DNA of 64,000 nt, taken from assembly GCF_002443255.2 (NCBI RefSeq), contig NW_019211454.1:10934248-10998247 (forward strand), given 5' to 3'. Source of the DNA: Varroa destructor (taxonomy: Eukaryota > Arthropoda > Arachnida > Mesostigmata > Varroidae). Numbering within the stretch: the stretch's first letter is position 1; each line of letters starts with the position of its first letter. Of the stretch, positions 1 to 10,238 are shown piece by piece. The notes below the pieces were generated by a model that worked only from the letters and a program-made list of their open reading frames with translations, made no database searches and was not told where the DNA came from. Position numbers and translations under genes: made by a program.

Positions 1-307
1 AGAATATTTAATAATAATAAATATCTTATTTTTGTTGAAACAACTCTTTCGTCCTCGATCTTTTGTATCGTCGTTTTCGCCCCATTTATTTATTTCTCGT
101 ATCTTCCTTTTCAAGTTCGTTGTTGTGTGGTCATGACCAATGGCAGCTAACGAACCAATGACAGCACACACAGAAAATCTGGTCCTCGCCATCTGTTATG
201 TTTTCGGGGTGCTATTAAACCTGCGGCACCATCTAGCGAGGTCAATTGAAGGCAATGCTTTATCTGTGTCTGTGAACAGACACTGACTTTGACAAGGAAT
301 CAGTCGA

Positions 308-333
308 TCGGTCGGTCGGTCGGTCGGTCGGTC
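308..333. repeat. TCGG tandem repeat
   Basis: About six head-to-tail copies of TCGG lie in a GC-richer segment upstream of the sphingomyelin synthase gene. Confidence 0.9.
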
Positions 334-2111
334 AGTGACGCTGCGGATGAGATGACGCTAGACGCGCCAGAAGCGATGTGTGGTAGGCGCGAGCCACTGC
401 TAGCGTTACTGCATAAGCGGTAACAGTTATTCGTTGTAGCAGTTGCGAACGTTTAAGGTTGATACTGGTGGAATTAGGGAGAAAACGAAGTGTAAGGTCT
501 CCTTTATGAAACTAGAAATCGCAGCTGCTTCTGGTACGACATTGGCTCTCTGAGTATTGACTGGCCGGAAGCTGCTATCGCTCACTCTAAGTCGTGGCCT
601 GGATCAGGCACTTTACGCAGGTACAGACGAATAGCACCAAATGTCACGCAATCGGCCCTGCTGATCTCGCTTCCTTTGCACCCTACAGCTGCTCTGTTAC
701 AGTTACCTGCATGTTCTTTGTAGAAGTTATGTTGCCTTTGAGTGTCTATGCAGCGCCGGCCGTCTGCCGTGGCCAAGCAGCAAACAACCAACGGCTACAC
801 TGTAACTGCATCAAATTCAGAGTAGCAGAGATTTATCGGTAAATCCTGTGCTGTACACAAGCCACGTGAGGAATTGTTATTGCGCTGTTATTCTTTTATC
901 ACTATATAATGTCGGTTTGTATAATCAGGACAGCATCAGGAAGATGGATGTATGTGAAAGTGAAGGCGCAAACGGGATCTGCCTCGATCTTCCGCTCTGT
1001 CTCTCATTAGCATTCTCATTTTGTGGGCTATTATAGATTGCTATGAGACAGAAGATTAGAACTGTATGTAGAACAGCTACGCGAGACACGCATATCCAAT
1101 GGATGAACTGCTACTTCAGAGACTCGGATGAAACAAACTAGTTCTACTAGCATCGCTCTGCATAGAAAAGCGCGTCTAGGCGCTAGGTCCGAGCAACGGA
1201 AGCGAGCCGCGATCAGCCTTGCTTGACTCTCTGACTCGGCAGTCAACTGTCGATGAAAAGAAGTGGCTCAATGCATTAAAATGAAGCGGACACATTTCGC
1301 TTAAAGAGGCGTGCAGGAACATCATGGTTCAGTGTTGTGTCACGAAACATAAAATCGAATTCATAATAAGACTAGATCCATTGTAAGTACAGAGACGCAT
1401 AATTTCCTCTTCGGTAAAATATGTCAGGTGTATTGTACAATTGTGACAACTGGGTTTAATGTGGAACGAGCATTTCCAATTTTTTCGGTTGATTTTGGCT
1501 TACGGCTGACACGTGGATAATTTGTTGGATAGTTGATTAAATACGCTAAGGTGAAAAAATAAAATCTAAAAATAGTATTTAAAAAAATGTTATTATATTT
1601 TCGCTTTAGAATATAGGGACAAGGCTGTCGCGTTGCGATATATGGAGTGGTTTCAGAGCCAGCACACTATAATCATGACAACTTTTCCATACAACTTCTC
1701 CACAGCTGTGAAAACAGAGCTCAATATTTGAGATAATACCACCTTATCTTTTTGTATCCCAGATGTGGCACATCATTGCGCTAGCGGCCAGTCGACAGCG
1801 TCCTACTACTGCTTTATTTTTAGGTAGCACGCCGCCTTGCAAACTTTAGGAGAAAGCATGGATCTGATAATAACTTAGGTGAAAAGTTGTTTCAGCCATA
1901 TATTTTTAACTGTATTGCTCTACACACCGTCCGTTCACATAACCATATTTAGTGGAAGCAAAGTAAACCGCTTGTGTAATTCCTATCGCGCTGGGGTACG
2001 ACAATTATACGACACTGCTATAGACATGCGATAAGTGAGGGCTAATATATGACGCTTGTTTTTCTGCTAACTACATGGTTCGACCGTTATTCAGGTCATC
2101 AGGCTGCTGTT

Positions 2112-2137
2112 GGTCTTAGGAATATTTTCCTAAGACC
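2112..2137. repeat. Perfect 11-bp inverted repeat, 4-base loop
   Basis: The arms GGTCTTAGGAA and TTCCTAAGACC are exact complements around a TATT loop. The right arm runs into a 17-base unit ending CTACTCTGACT that is repeated 31 bases later (about 2131-2147 and 2162-2178) with one mismatch. Confidence 0.85.
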
Positions 2138-3531
2138 TACTCTGACTACTACTAAAACTAATAAGTCCTACTCTGACTGATACCAAAACAAAGCATGCGG
2201 GAAAAGCATTGCTTCCGAAGAAAACTCAGTACGGGGGCACCTCGGATTGAGCAAAGCGCGGATGATTGAGCTGCTCGATTTTCGAGCGCAAAGGTTCATG
2301 GTTGACTGTGTAACGGAAAGCTATGATTGATGCAATTATTCAAAAATGAAGAACTCATTCTGAAGTAATATTTGAAATGGGATGAATTGTTTCAGATAAA
2401 CATCGGTCGAGACAAATTCCATTTTTATGAAGAACATTATGCAAGCGTTAATTCTGTAACATTTTAAGCACTGGGTTCCGGGGTAGCTAGCTTGAAAGCA
2501 AAGTGTTATTCAAGCCCTTTTCTGCACACTGATCCATTATAGGTGCGATCAAAATTACGTGCTGTTTGTTATTATTGATGTAATTATTAACTGATGTATT
2601 TCAGTTGCCATATAACCTAGTTAATGATGCCGATTCAATACGAACCGATTCTGTACGGTCGGCAAAGGTAAATTCGTGTTTTCTTGAAGGGTCCTGAGTA
2701 AAATGCGTAGCACCGAGTGCCCGTGCACGCATCCAGCAATTTTCATCTTGTCCAGTATTCGAAATCTGTATCTGCTGTGCAAAACAGTTACGCATCAAGG
2801 CGACAAAATCTGGCATGGCAGGACTACCTACTGCTTCAGTCATTTGCGTACGGTCCTGAGGGCCATTCTTTATGGGTTGTGTGATTGTAAAGCTCACCGT
2901 CAATCATATCAAGCAGTGTGTCTGCTTTGCAGTTAAGTAAATGCATATAAGCTAGCTGTAAAACCGAATGAATGTGAGCAGTTTTCTCTGACTATTATCT
3001 TTGTTAAATTCGGCTTTATCAACAATAAAAGATGTAAAGTTAATAATCTTCATCATATTTTCAGTTTCTTCCGTGTGTCAAGACCGGTTATCTATGATAT
3101 ATATAACAAAAAAACGCCTAATTCTGTTACGACTTTTCACAACCTCTACGGCTGTAGCTTAGTCACCTGAGCGGTGCTGTGCACGCTAGAACGCTTTAGA
3201 CACTGAGCTATTAGTTCCGCGTAACGCACTGATCAACGATGCGCTTTGGTCTGAAAGTGAAGCAAAAGTGAAGTTTAGCTTTCATAACTAGTGATGGGTG
3301 TTGCAACAAAATCGCCACCATCTTGCCTGATGAAGTTCTATAACATTTTTTCTTTCTAACCTGTTCCGCCTTTATTGTTCGTCTTTACAGGATGAGCCCT
3401 GCGATGTCGCCAAGGAGCCCTGTGACCACGTCGGTCGTCTGTTGTTGTTACCTCTCGCCCCCACCACGACACGTTTTCAAGCGTACCAATTCGTGGTACT
3501 CGCACGAGTATTCCGTGGCGACGGCTGCCTC

Positions 3532-4431
3532 ATGTCTTCGCTAAACGGACCCCATTCGCTAGGTGGAGATCCTCTGTGCTGTGGAGCCAGCCAGGAGAAG
3601 CGGCCATTGTTGCGCGGCGAAACCCCGCAAAACTGTCCCACAAACAACGGCATCTCTCGTAGGGAGAAGAGCCCAGACGGCACCACGGCGATCATTCAAA
3701 TACCTCTGCCCGCGCCGGAACGCGCGGAGCCAAGGTATAAGCCGGAGAAATGCAAAACGCTACTGGCGTGCATTTTTGCGGTGTTCTGCCTCCTGCTCAA
3801 CCTGGTCGTGCTCGCGTTCATCCACGATCGCGTCCCGGATCGAACGAAAGTACCGCCTTTACCTGACATCTTCTTCGATCAGTTCCCCGTCGTTGATCAA
3901 GCGCTTGAGGTGTCCGAGATCATCATTATCGCCTCGGTATGGTCGTGCGTATTGCTAATCATTCTGCACCGATACCGGTGGATTGTCTTCCGCCGGATAT
4001 GCGTAATAATGGGCGCCCTGTATGCGATGCGAGCGCTGACCATGTTTGTCACACAGGTGCCGATGGCGTCGAAAACATACTTCTGTTCGCCGAAATCGAA
4101 TCACACGACGCTAGGTTTGATTGCGTCACGTGTCCTAACGTTGTTCTCCGGATTCGGCTTATCGATAAACGGTCATCATACGTACTGTGGTGACTACATC
4201 TTCTCGGGGCATACGCTCATTCTCACGTTGTGCTACCTCATTGTCAAAGAATATTCGCCTCAGCGTTGTCGAGTGTTGCATCTGCTTTATTTTTGCACAT
4301 CGAGTATCGGGATCTTCTGCGTATTATTGGCGAGGGGTCACTACACGATCGACGTGGTTCTAGGTTACTATGTTACAACAAGGGTCTTCTGGATCTACCA
4401 CGCCCTCTGCGCAGCCCAGCAGTCAAGCAAG
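3532..4431 (+). CDS. Sphingomyelin synthase coding exon 1 (core)
   Basis: This exon encodes 300 residues holding all the membrane helices and the whole catalytic triad. An acceptor (tttacag) ends at 3390, and the frame from 3391 to 3531 has no stop, so those 47 codons could be coding if an upstream exon joins in frame. Otherwise they are 5' untranslated sequence and Met at 3532 is the first methionine. The 3' end is a near-perfect donor (caag then gtaagt at 4432), phase 0. The N-terminal 75 residues are hydrophilic and probably cytosolic. Confidence 0.9.
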
Positions 4432-7400
4432 GTAAGTAGCGGCCTCCGCGGAGGTGCGGCCAAATCAGTCAACAGCAACAACGACAAATCAGCGACGAAT
4501 AATTGTCCAGCCCTTAAAGGGAGTTGTATCGATGTGTCGAGAATATTAGCTTGCACCGGCAAAAAGATGGACGATGAAGATGGGCCCAGAGCTAGCGACG
4601 AAGATTCGAGCCATAACGGGTCGCAGGGTCCGGACAGTCCGCAGTCGGCTGAGCAAACACTTCACGGATCGGGACGTGCGCGTGTCTACCAGCGGTACAG
4701 CAATCACGACGAGTCAAACGATTCTGTTGTATTAGAAAACAACATATCGGACCGGAATTGCAATCGTCCTCAGGCGACCGATGACAACGTCGAGGTAAAG
4801 TGTTTGTCACTTATGACCAGCATTGTTGTTACCCCGTCGTGACGGCTGTTGTCATGAGCCATCACTTAATCAACAGCATCATCTTTCCTTCCTTTTTCCT
4901 CTCGCCGTGTTGTGAATAGCCTCAGAAAACAAATCTGCCATCGGGAGCGTGTTCTATCCCTGCACCTACCTCTTTCGAGTAATATGTTCATACACTGGCC
5001 GACAATTTCGGCTTAATTGAATTGTTACGTTGCTGGTGCAGTTGTTACCTGCATCTAACGTTACTCGAGGTAGCTTATAGATAACTGTAAAGCGTTGTTG
5101 AATATCCTTGTCTATCGCATCTAGATAAAGATAGTATTCTCATCTTGCCGCCATCACTCAATGCAGCTATCCCCACCGTCTTCCGTCATATTATGTGCAT
5201 TTCGATTTACTGATTTCTTGAAATTATTTGAAAGTCTGAGAGAGACTTTATTTAGGAAATGATTCTCACTTCGAAGCAATGCTAGATCATACGAGCATTA
5301 AACATGATTCAGTCAGGTCGACTTTCGTTTTTAGCGCGAAGTAACGAAAACGGCAGATAATCTTGACAAGCTAGTAGGCAGTATTCACGGTTTCGTTATA
5401 CAGTACCGTTAAACCAATACAGTTAAAACAGTACCGGCGCGAACACAGTTTTTAGAGGATATAGTTACTAGGCACAAATTTGTGTATGTCAGGCATGCAG
5501 GCACAGCTCCCCGAAGTACGCCCTAATGTGCTAACCTCTCCATAGTTTCTTGGCCCTTTACCTCTAAATCTTCCTACTCTATATAGATTGTTCACTCAGC
5601 ATTAAAGCAAATCAAGGCTTAAAAAGTCTCCTTATAAATTTTCGATTCACAACATTTGCAATACTGAGGCTCAACTTCTTACAACTTATGATTATGCCTT
5701 GATTGATTTTTCAAAATGATTTAAAAATAATGTGTTTCCTTTTCGTTTAATAGTATTTTCCTTAGCTTTAAGTCAGTGACGAAGGCCAATACTTTAGTTT
5801 AGTGGGAAAGCTATCTGCGGTAGAACTTATGAAGCCTTCAACGGTTGGGACTGCCAAATACGTAAATAGAAATTTGGCTTAGGACTTGCGTATACGTTGC
5901 TTTTTGTATAGAGAGAGACGAGTTGGTTAATGTTCCCTAGAATAGCTACGCGTCGTTGTAACGACAGAAACCATTTACGGAAATCACGACGTACTGCAGG
6001 ACGAATCTTACACTACATCAATTTGCGTATTTTACATATCCGTTTATAACGAATGCAAGGTCGTCTAAGACTACGTTGCCGAACGAACTCTCAGTTGGCG
6101 TTTAGAAGGCACCTAACGGGTACTTTTCACATCAGCGGTGAAGGACACCCCGACGTTGGTCTAGGATGACCAAATAATTTAGAAATAACGTATCTAAAGT
6201 TTTGTTCTTGCGTTTGCCAAACATGTTCGTTTTAGTTGATACAACATCGGCGTTAAACCCGATTGGAAACATGGCGTATTCGGTACAAGATGTTGCCTTT
6301 ATGATGAAGCAATTTAAAGTTCTTTGGGCTTATTAAATGAAGACGCTTTTCGAAAATTTGTTTGGATCTTTAAAATCTTCATGTATTGCATGCATGATTC
6401 TCCTCTTACGTTAAGCACAGAGGCACACTTTCACGAAGCTATGTTATAAGTATGCTGTAATTTAATGCACTTAACGTAAGTAACATTTATTTCCGCTATC
6501 ACCTCTAAATTTTTATAAGTCTTCCAGGTTATCTGGAAACGAGGTCACAAGGCACGTTGTCTCATTTCCAACATGACCTTGGCGGTCCTTACGTAATAGC
6601 AAAACGAGTGTTAAACAAGCATATTCTAGTTGATCCTAATTATACACTTTACGTATATATGTAGTTTAGACAAATTTCAATTGTTCACTAGTGCGTCTGA
6701 GTTAAAATCGTATGTGATCAGTGTTGTGCAGAATGGACCACTTTCAAGCGGAACGATAATTGATCTACGTATAGCTATCGGTAGCGTGAGCTGATTTTGC
6801 TTCTCACACGCGATGAGGTAGACCCTATAGGAACAAACAAATGACCTTCCGTTGAATTGGCATCCTTGTTATTGGGTTGCGGCAAAATGGAAAGGGATTA
6901 AATGGAGTAAAAATGGCGATTATCAGAGGTGAAAATTGTATTCAATCACACCTAAGCCTAACTGGACACGCTGTACGGTTATATTACGCCAGAGGTTTCC
7001 TCGTAGACCAGCCATTTTCAAACGCAACCTTATATTTGAATTGGCTGGCATCAAAACTACCTTTTAATGAGTATCGAGATGAAATAATTCGAAAAACCCT
7101 CAACTTTACTTAGTTGCTTTTTGAACACTTATAGTTAAGACTATGTAAGTTGTTTCTAGCTGTTCTTTACGGGGTCAGACTTACCGACGCTAAGGCAACG
7201 ACTGCCAACCATTTGAGAAATATTGACCTACTTATAGACGGTCAAGAATACCTCTCATTTACATTTAGATATATAACCACGCTACACGAAGTGCCTAGAT
7301 ATACAATTGTCAAGCCACGCACATACGTTAACCCGAGCCCGCTATTAGTGAATTTTAAGCAAGAAGCTATGCGTGATAGAAAAAATTGTCCTGAAAATTG

Positions 7401-8843
7401 TACACATTGAGCAGGTGCTATCCGCGTGCATTCGGTTGGTGTATAACCATAGACATTCGTTGTATAACCAAACGAATATTTCGATACTCCGGCGCAGACG
7501 ACGATAGGTTTCAAACGTTCCGAATGACCTACGTCATTCTCTTAGTGGCCATCTTAATTGTGATTTTCTTCTATAGAGCTCATTGTTATCGGTGTGGTAG
7601 GTTGCGGTTCGTGCAGGCGAGGATGACGTTTATAATAAGTAATATTTAGTTTGGTATCCATGAACTAGTGAAGTGATGGAATTTTCGCAGTGAGTTCTCT
7701 CATGGGAATAGCCCCGGGGAACGTTTCGGGTGGAGTCCGGACAGGGTGGAGCTCGGTCTGATAGCCCAGCCGGGTTTATCCGGGTTGCGTGCAACGTGTT
7801 TCTGTGTTGAAAGGTCGTACTATCCTAAATTACTTTTCCTAAACACAGCCACCACGCTGGCTATTTAGAACTCAGCTGCTTAAGTTTTGTACGTTGCCTC
7901 GTACGTATGTCGGTAAATAGTACCATGGTTCTTCAAGAGATTTCTAATCACCAGTTCGTCAAGGACAGTGTATCCGACGAAAAGGTTTAATAAAGTGGCT
8001 ATCTGTACTTGGGCAGCAGCGCTATACTGTTACCCGTTATTTGCTAACACAATGTGTTTATGTGTGTTCTGACATGATCTGACAATTTAGAATGCGCCTG
8101 TTTAACAATAGTCCGGTTAACACTACTACTCTTATTAATTGCTACTTCTATGCAATATGAATATTAGCGTTTGTTTTGGGAGATCGCCCGAGTGCTCTAG
8201 TGGATAGCAGATTAAGTTCATTGGCACTGGTGATTTCAATTTTCACAGGTCACTTATTGTGTTGGAATCGTCTCTGTATAAAATATACGCTTTCGTATGC
8301 AACTTTCTTACTAGACACGCCATGTTTTTTGACACATAGACCACAGTGACCTGTTTTAGCGAAATCGAAGAGACATGGCAAGCTGATTTGTCGCAAAGGG
8401 CCTCCGTTCTCTCAGAATATTCCCGTATACCTGTCTGCGTTGAGCTAGCGGATACAACTCACTAACATAATGCTAATGTTTGCTTTTCCGGTCAATCGGC
8501 GCGGACTTTTGTTTCCTGTGACGTCTTTTCGTCTACATCGTGCGAACCACGGGCAACAAAACAACGACGACGACGACGACGACGACGACGGCGACGGCAA
8601 CAACTACGACGACAACCTTCATTGTACGGCCAACATACTGAATCATATTATCATTACCTTGTTTTAAATTCGTTAAAACAGGCGCATCTAGCCTCGCAAA
8701 GCGCCCTCAGCTACCTAAGTCGGGTTTGGTGGTTCCGGATATTCCGTTACTGCGAAGGCAACGTGACAGGCCCGGTCCCGCGGCAATACGAGTGGCCTCT
8801 CCCATGGCCCAGGCGTTGGTTGCCCCGTACGCGGATCTCCTAG
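3532..8843 (+). CDS. Sphingomyelin synthase family gene (two coding exons seen)
   Basis: The product should be a multi-pass Golgi or plasma-membrane enzyme that moves phosphocholine (or phosphoethanolamine in related members) from a glycerophospholipid to ceramide, releasing diacylglycerol. Seen directly: the family's D1 motif (PPLPDIFF), D2 (RRICVIMGALYAMRALTM), D3 (CGDYIFSGHT) and D4 (HYTIDV), giving the catalytic triad His227, His270 and Asp274 when Met1 is at 3532, and about six hydrophobic helices beginning near residue 76. Joining 3532-4431 to 8682-8843, both phase 0, gives 353 residues with the tail motif SRVWWF...WPLPWP in the place expected for the family. No SAM domain is visible, so it looks closer to SMS1/2 catalytic cores than to SMSr, although upstream exons could be missing. 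The start is uncertain: the frame is open upstream to an acceptor at 3390, and the Met at 3532 has a poor start context. Confidence 0.93.
4432..4794 (+). CDS. Alternative extension of sphingomyelin synthase exon 1
   Basis: Downstream of the first donor the same frame stays open for 137 codons to a stop at 4840. Inside it, at 4795, is a second donor (cgag then gtaaag), again in phase 0. Using it would add 121 residues between the last membrane helix and the conserved tail without changing the frame. The segment is hydrophilic, rich in Ser, Asn, Asp and Glu (for example KKMDDEDGPRASDEDSS) and likely disordered. If neither donor is used, the protein ends after 436 residues. The family normally has no insert here, so the shorter form is the better-supported main isoform. 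Confidence 0.4.
4795..8681 (+). other. Large intron of the sphingomyelin synthase gene
   Basis: AT-rich sequence between the two coding exons. If the donor at 4431 is used, the intron starts at 4432. Several short open frames occur between 6877 and 7649, but none resembles a known domain or has convincing splice sites. A GC-richer patch lies near 7700-7800. A GAC/ACG triplet run lies about 90 bases before the acceptor. Confidence 0.8.
8562..8598. repeat. ACG triplet microsatellite
   Basis: About ten GAC/ACG units, slightly interrupted by GGC near the end, lie in the intron about 90 bases before the acceptor of sphingomyelin synthase exon 2. Confidence 0.9.
8682..8843 (+). CDS. Sphingomyelin synthase coding exon 2 (C-terminal tail)
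   Basis: The acceptor ends at 8681 (gttaaaacag), and the exon enters in phase 0, matching the donor at 4431. It encodes 53 residues and a TAG stop at 8841-8843. The stretch SRVWWFRIF, the following EGNV, and WPLPWP are typical of the cytosolic tail of sphingomyelin synthases, which confirms that the two exons belong together across a 4.25 kb intron. Confidence 0.92.
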   Translation, partial: AHLASQSALSYLSRVWWFRIFRYCEGNVTGPVPRQYEWPLPWPRRWLPRTRIS

Positions 8844-9498
8844 CAGGGAGGCCTCCGTCGCAAACCCCGCAGGGGGAGACCTGTCGCTGCAGCGTGACCT
8901 GCACGGCATTGTCACCACTGACCCGATGCAGATGATTATCACCAAAAGTCCAATTGCTACAATCGTCCTCGATCACTATCAGCAGCCAGATACACATGGG
9001 GAATCTGTTCACAGTAGGAACAGTGTCGAGCTGGGCAGCGGAAGCTGCCATTGCAGTGGCAGTACCACACTTGTGTTTGACGCGATAGCCAACAGCGTGC
9101 CTAAAATGCGAAGATGTAGCGACTGCGATAACGCTGATAGTACTAGCACTACTTCTAGAATAGGCAACAAGGAACAGGTGGACGTCCACAATGTCTATTC
9201 CAAGCTGCCGGCCAGCTATGCAGTAGCGTGTCCCGCAGTGTCAACAATAACACCGATCCCGATACCTCAACCACAAAACACACACAAACATAGACGGCGA
9301 AGAAAGGGCTATTACAAGGTGGTTAAAGCGGTGACGCTTATAGAGGTCGACAATGATTCGACATGCAGGATGAAGCAGGTGGCAAAAGAACAAAAACAAT
9401 CACAGTTATTATTGCAATACAAACAACAGGCAAAAGATGAAAATTACAGATGGACTGCAAAACGATTCCAGAATTTATTAGAGGAAACGAGGCTGTAA
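8767..9498 (+). other. Unexplained long open frame after the sphingomyelin synthase stop
   Basis: This frame is open for about 243 codons. It overlaps the end of exon 2 in a different frame and runs well past its stop. The first ATG is at 8926, giving 190 residues. The translated sequence has a cysteine-containing middle, a basic stretch (HKHRRRRKGYYK) and a Gln/Lys-rich end. I recognise no domain. It may be chance openness in a GC-richer 3' untranslated region. It could also be an alternative C-terminus, because an AG acceptor ending at 8769 (gtgacag) would enter this frame in phase 0. Confidence 0.25.
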
Positions 9499-10232
9499 GC
9501 GAACAGGATCCAAGTTAGACAGGGGGGTACTGAACTGCTGGCCGGTGGTGCCTTTGTTGTTGTTTATGAAATAGCCGACGGCGGGCTCGCGCTGGAAGCT
9601 TCTCGCCGTACAATTTGACGCGATTTCATTTTCGCAGAGGTGATAACAGCAGCGTTGACTGATAAGACTTGATGGCAGACAAATGAGCAATAGCAGAAGA
9701 TAAACAATTGTACAATGACTAACTGTACGACAGAGAGAATGTGTATTGAAATCACGAAGCGAGGTGTATGTAATATAATAGCGGTAAGCGTAGAGCTATT
9801 TTGACTAATTCTCAACGACGCGCTCCGATACAACAATCCGACGATCGGTGACATCGCCACAGAGCTCGAGAGTGGCATCCTTAACGAACAACGCCGACAA
9901 TGCTGTTAACTATTACGCTGACTACTCGTGGCTAGTATGCGCGCTTCAGGATAAAATTACGACAGCCAATATTAATTCTATATATATATATATGGATAAC
10001 GCATGAGAGGAAGCAAGCTGATGGTCTTCGTGCAACATCAAATGTATCAAAATTTCTTCCTTCCCTCAAAGAAAGATTAGTGAAGACTGACGAAAAGGTG
10101 ATGTACGTTGAGCTATAGTGGCAACTGTATTGACAGTTATAGAAACGTTGAATAACGACAATGGACGAAGTGGTCTTATCTGTGGCACAGTCTATTATTT
10201 TTTCCATTAAGTAAGGAGAAAAACTAGGCACT

Positions 10233-10238
10233 AATAAA
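10233..10238 (+). terminator. Candidate polyadenylation signal for sphingomyelin synthase
   Basis: This is the first AATAAA that I see on the plus strand after the stop at 8843, about 1.4 kb downstream. The assignment rests only on order and strand. Confidence 0.25.

Larger units (their letters stand above)
1..3390. other. 5' flank of the sphingomyelin synthase gene
   Basis: No convincing coding exon is visible. The first 1.3 kb is richer in G and C than the rest, with a short TCGG tandem repeat at 308-333 and CCAAT-like words near 140-160, so it may hold the promoter and an untranslated first exon. From about 1300 to 3380 the sequence turns AT-rich and looks intronic. Open frames here are short and match nothing I know. 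Confidence 0.4.

Noticed and set aside
8707..9189. Minus-strand 160-codon frame
   Set aside because: It overlaps the sphingomyelin synthase tail exon and looks like a shadow of GC-richer sequence.
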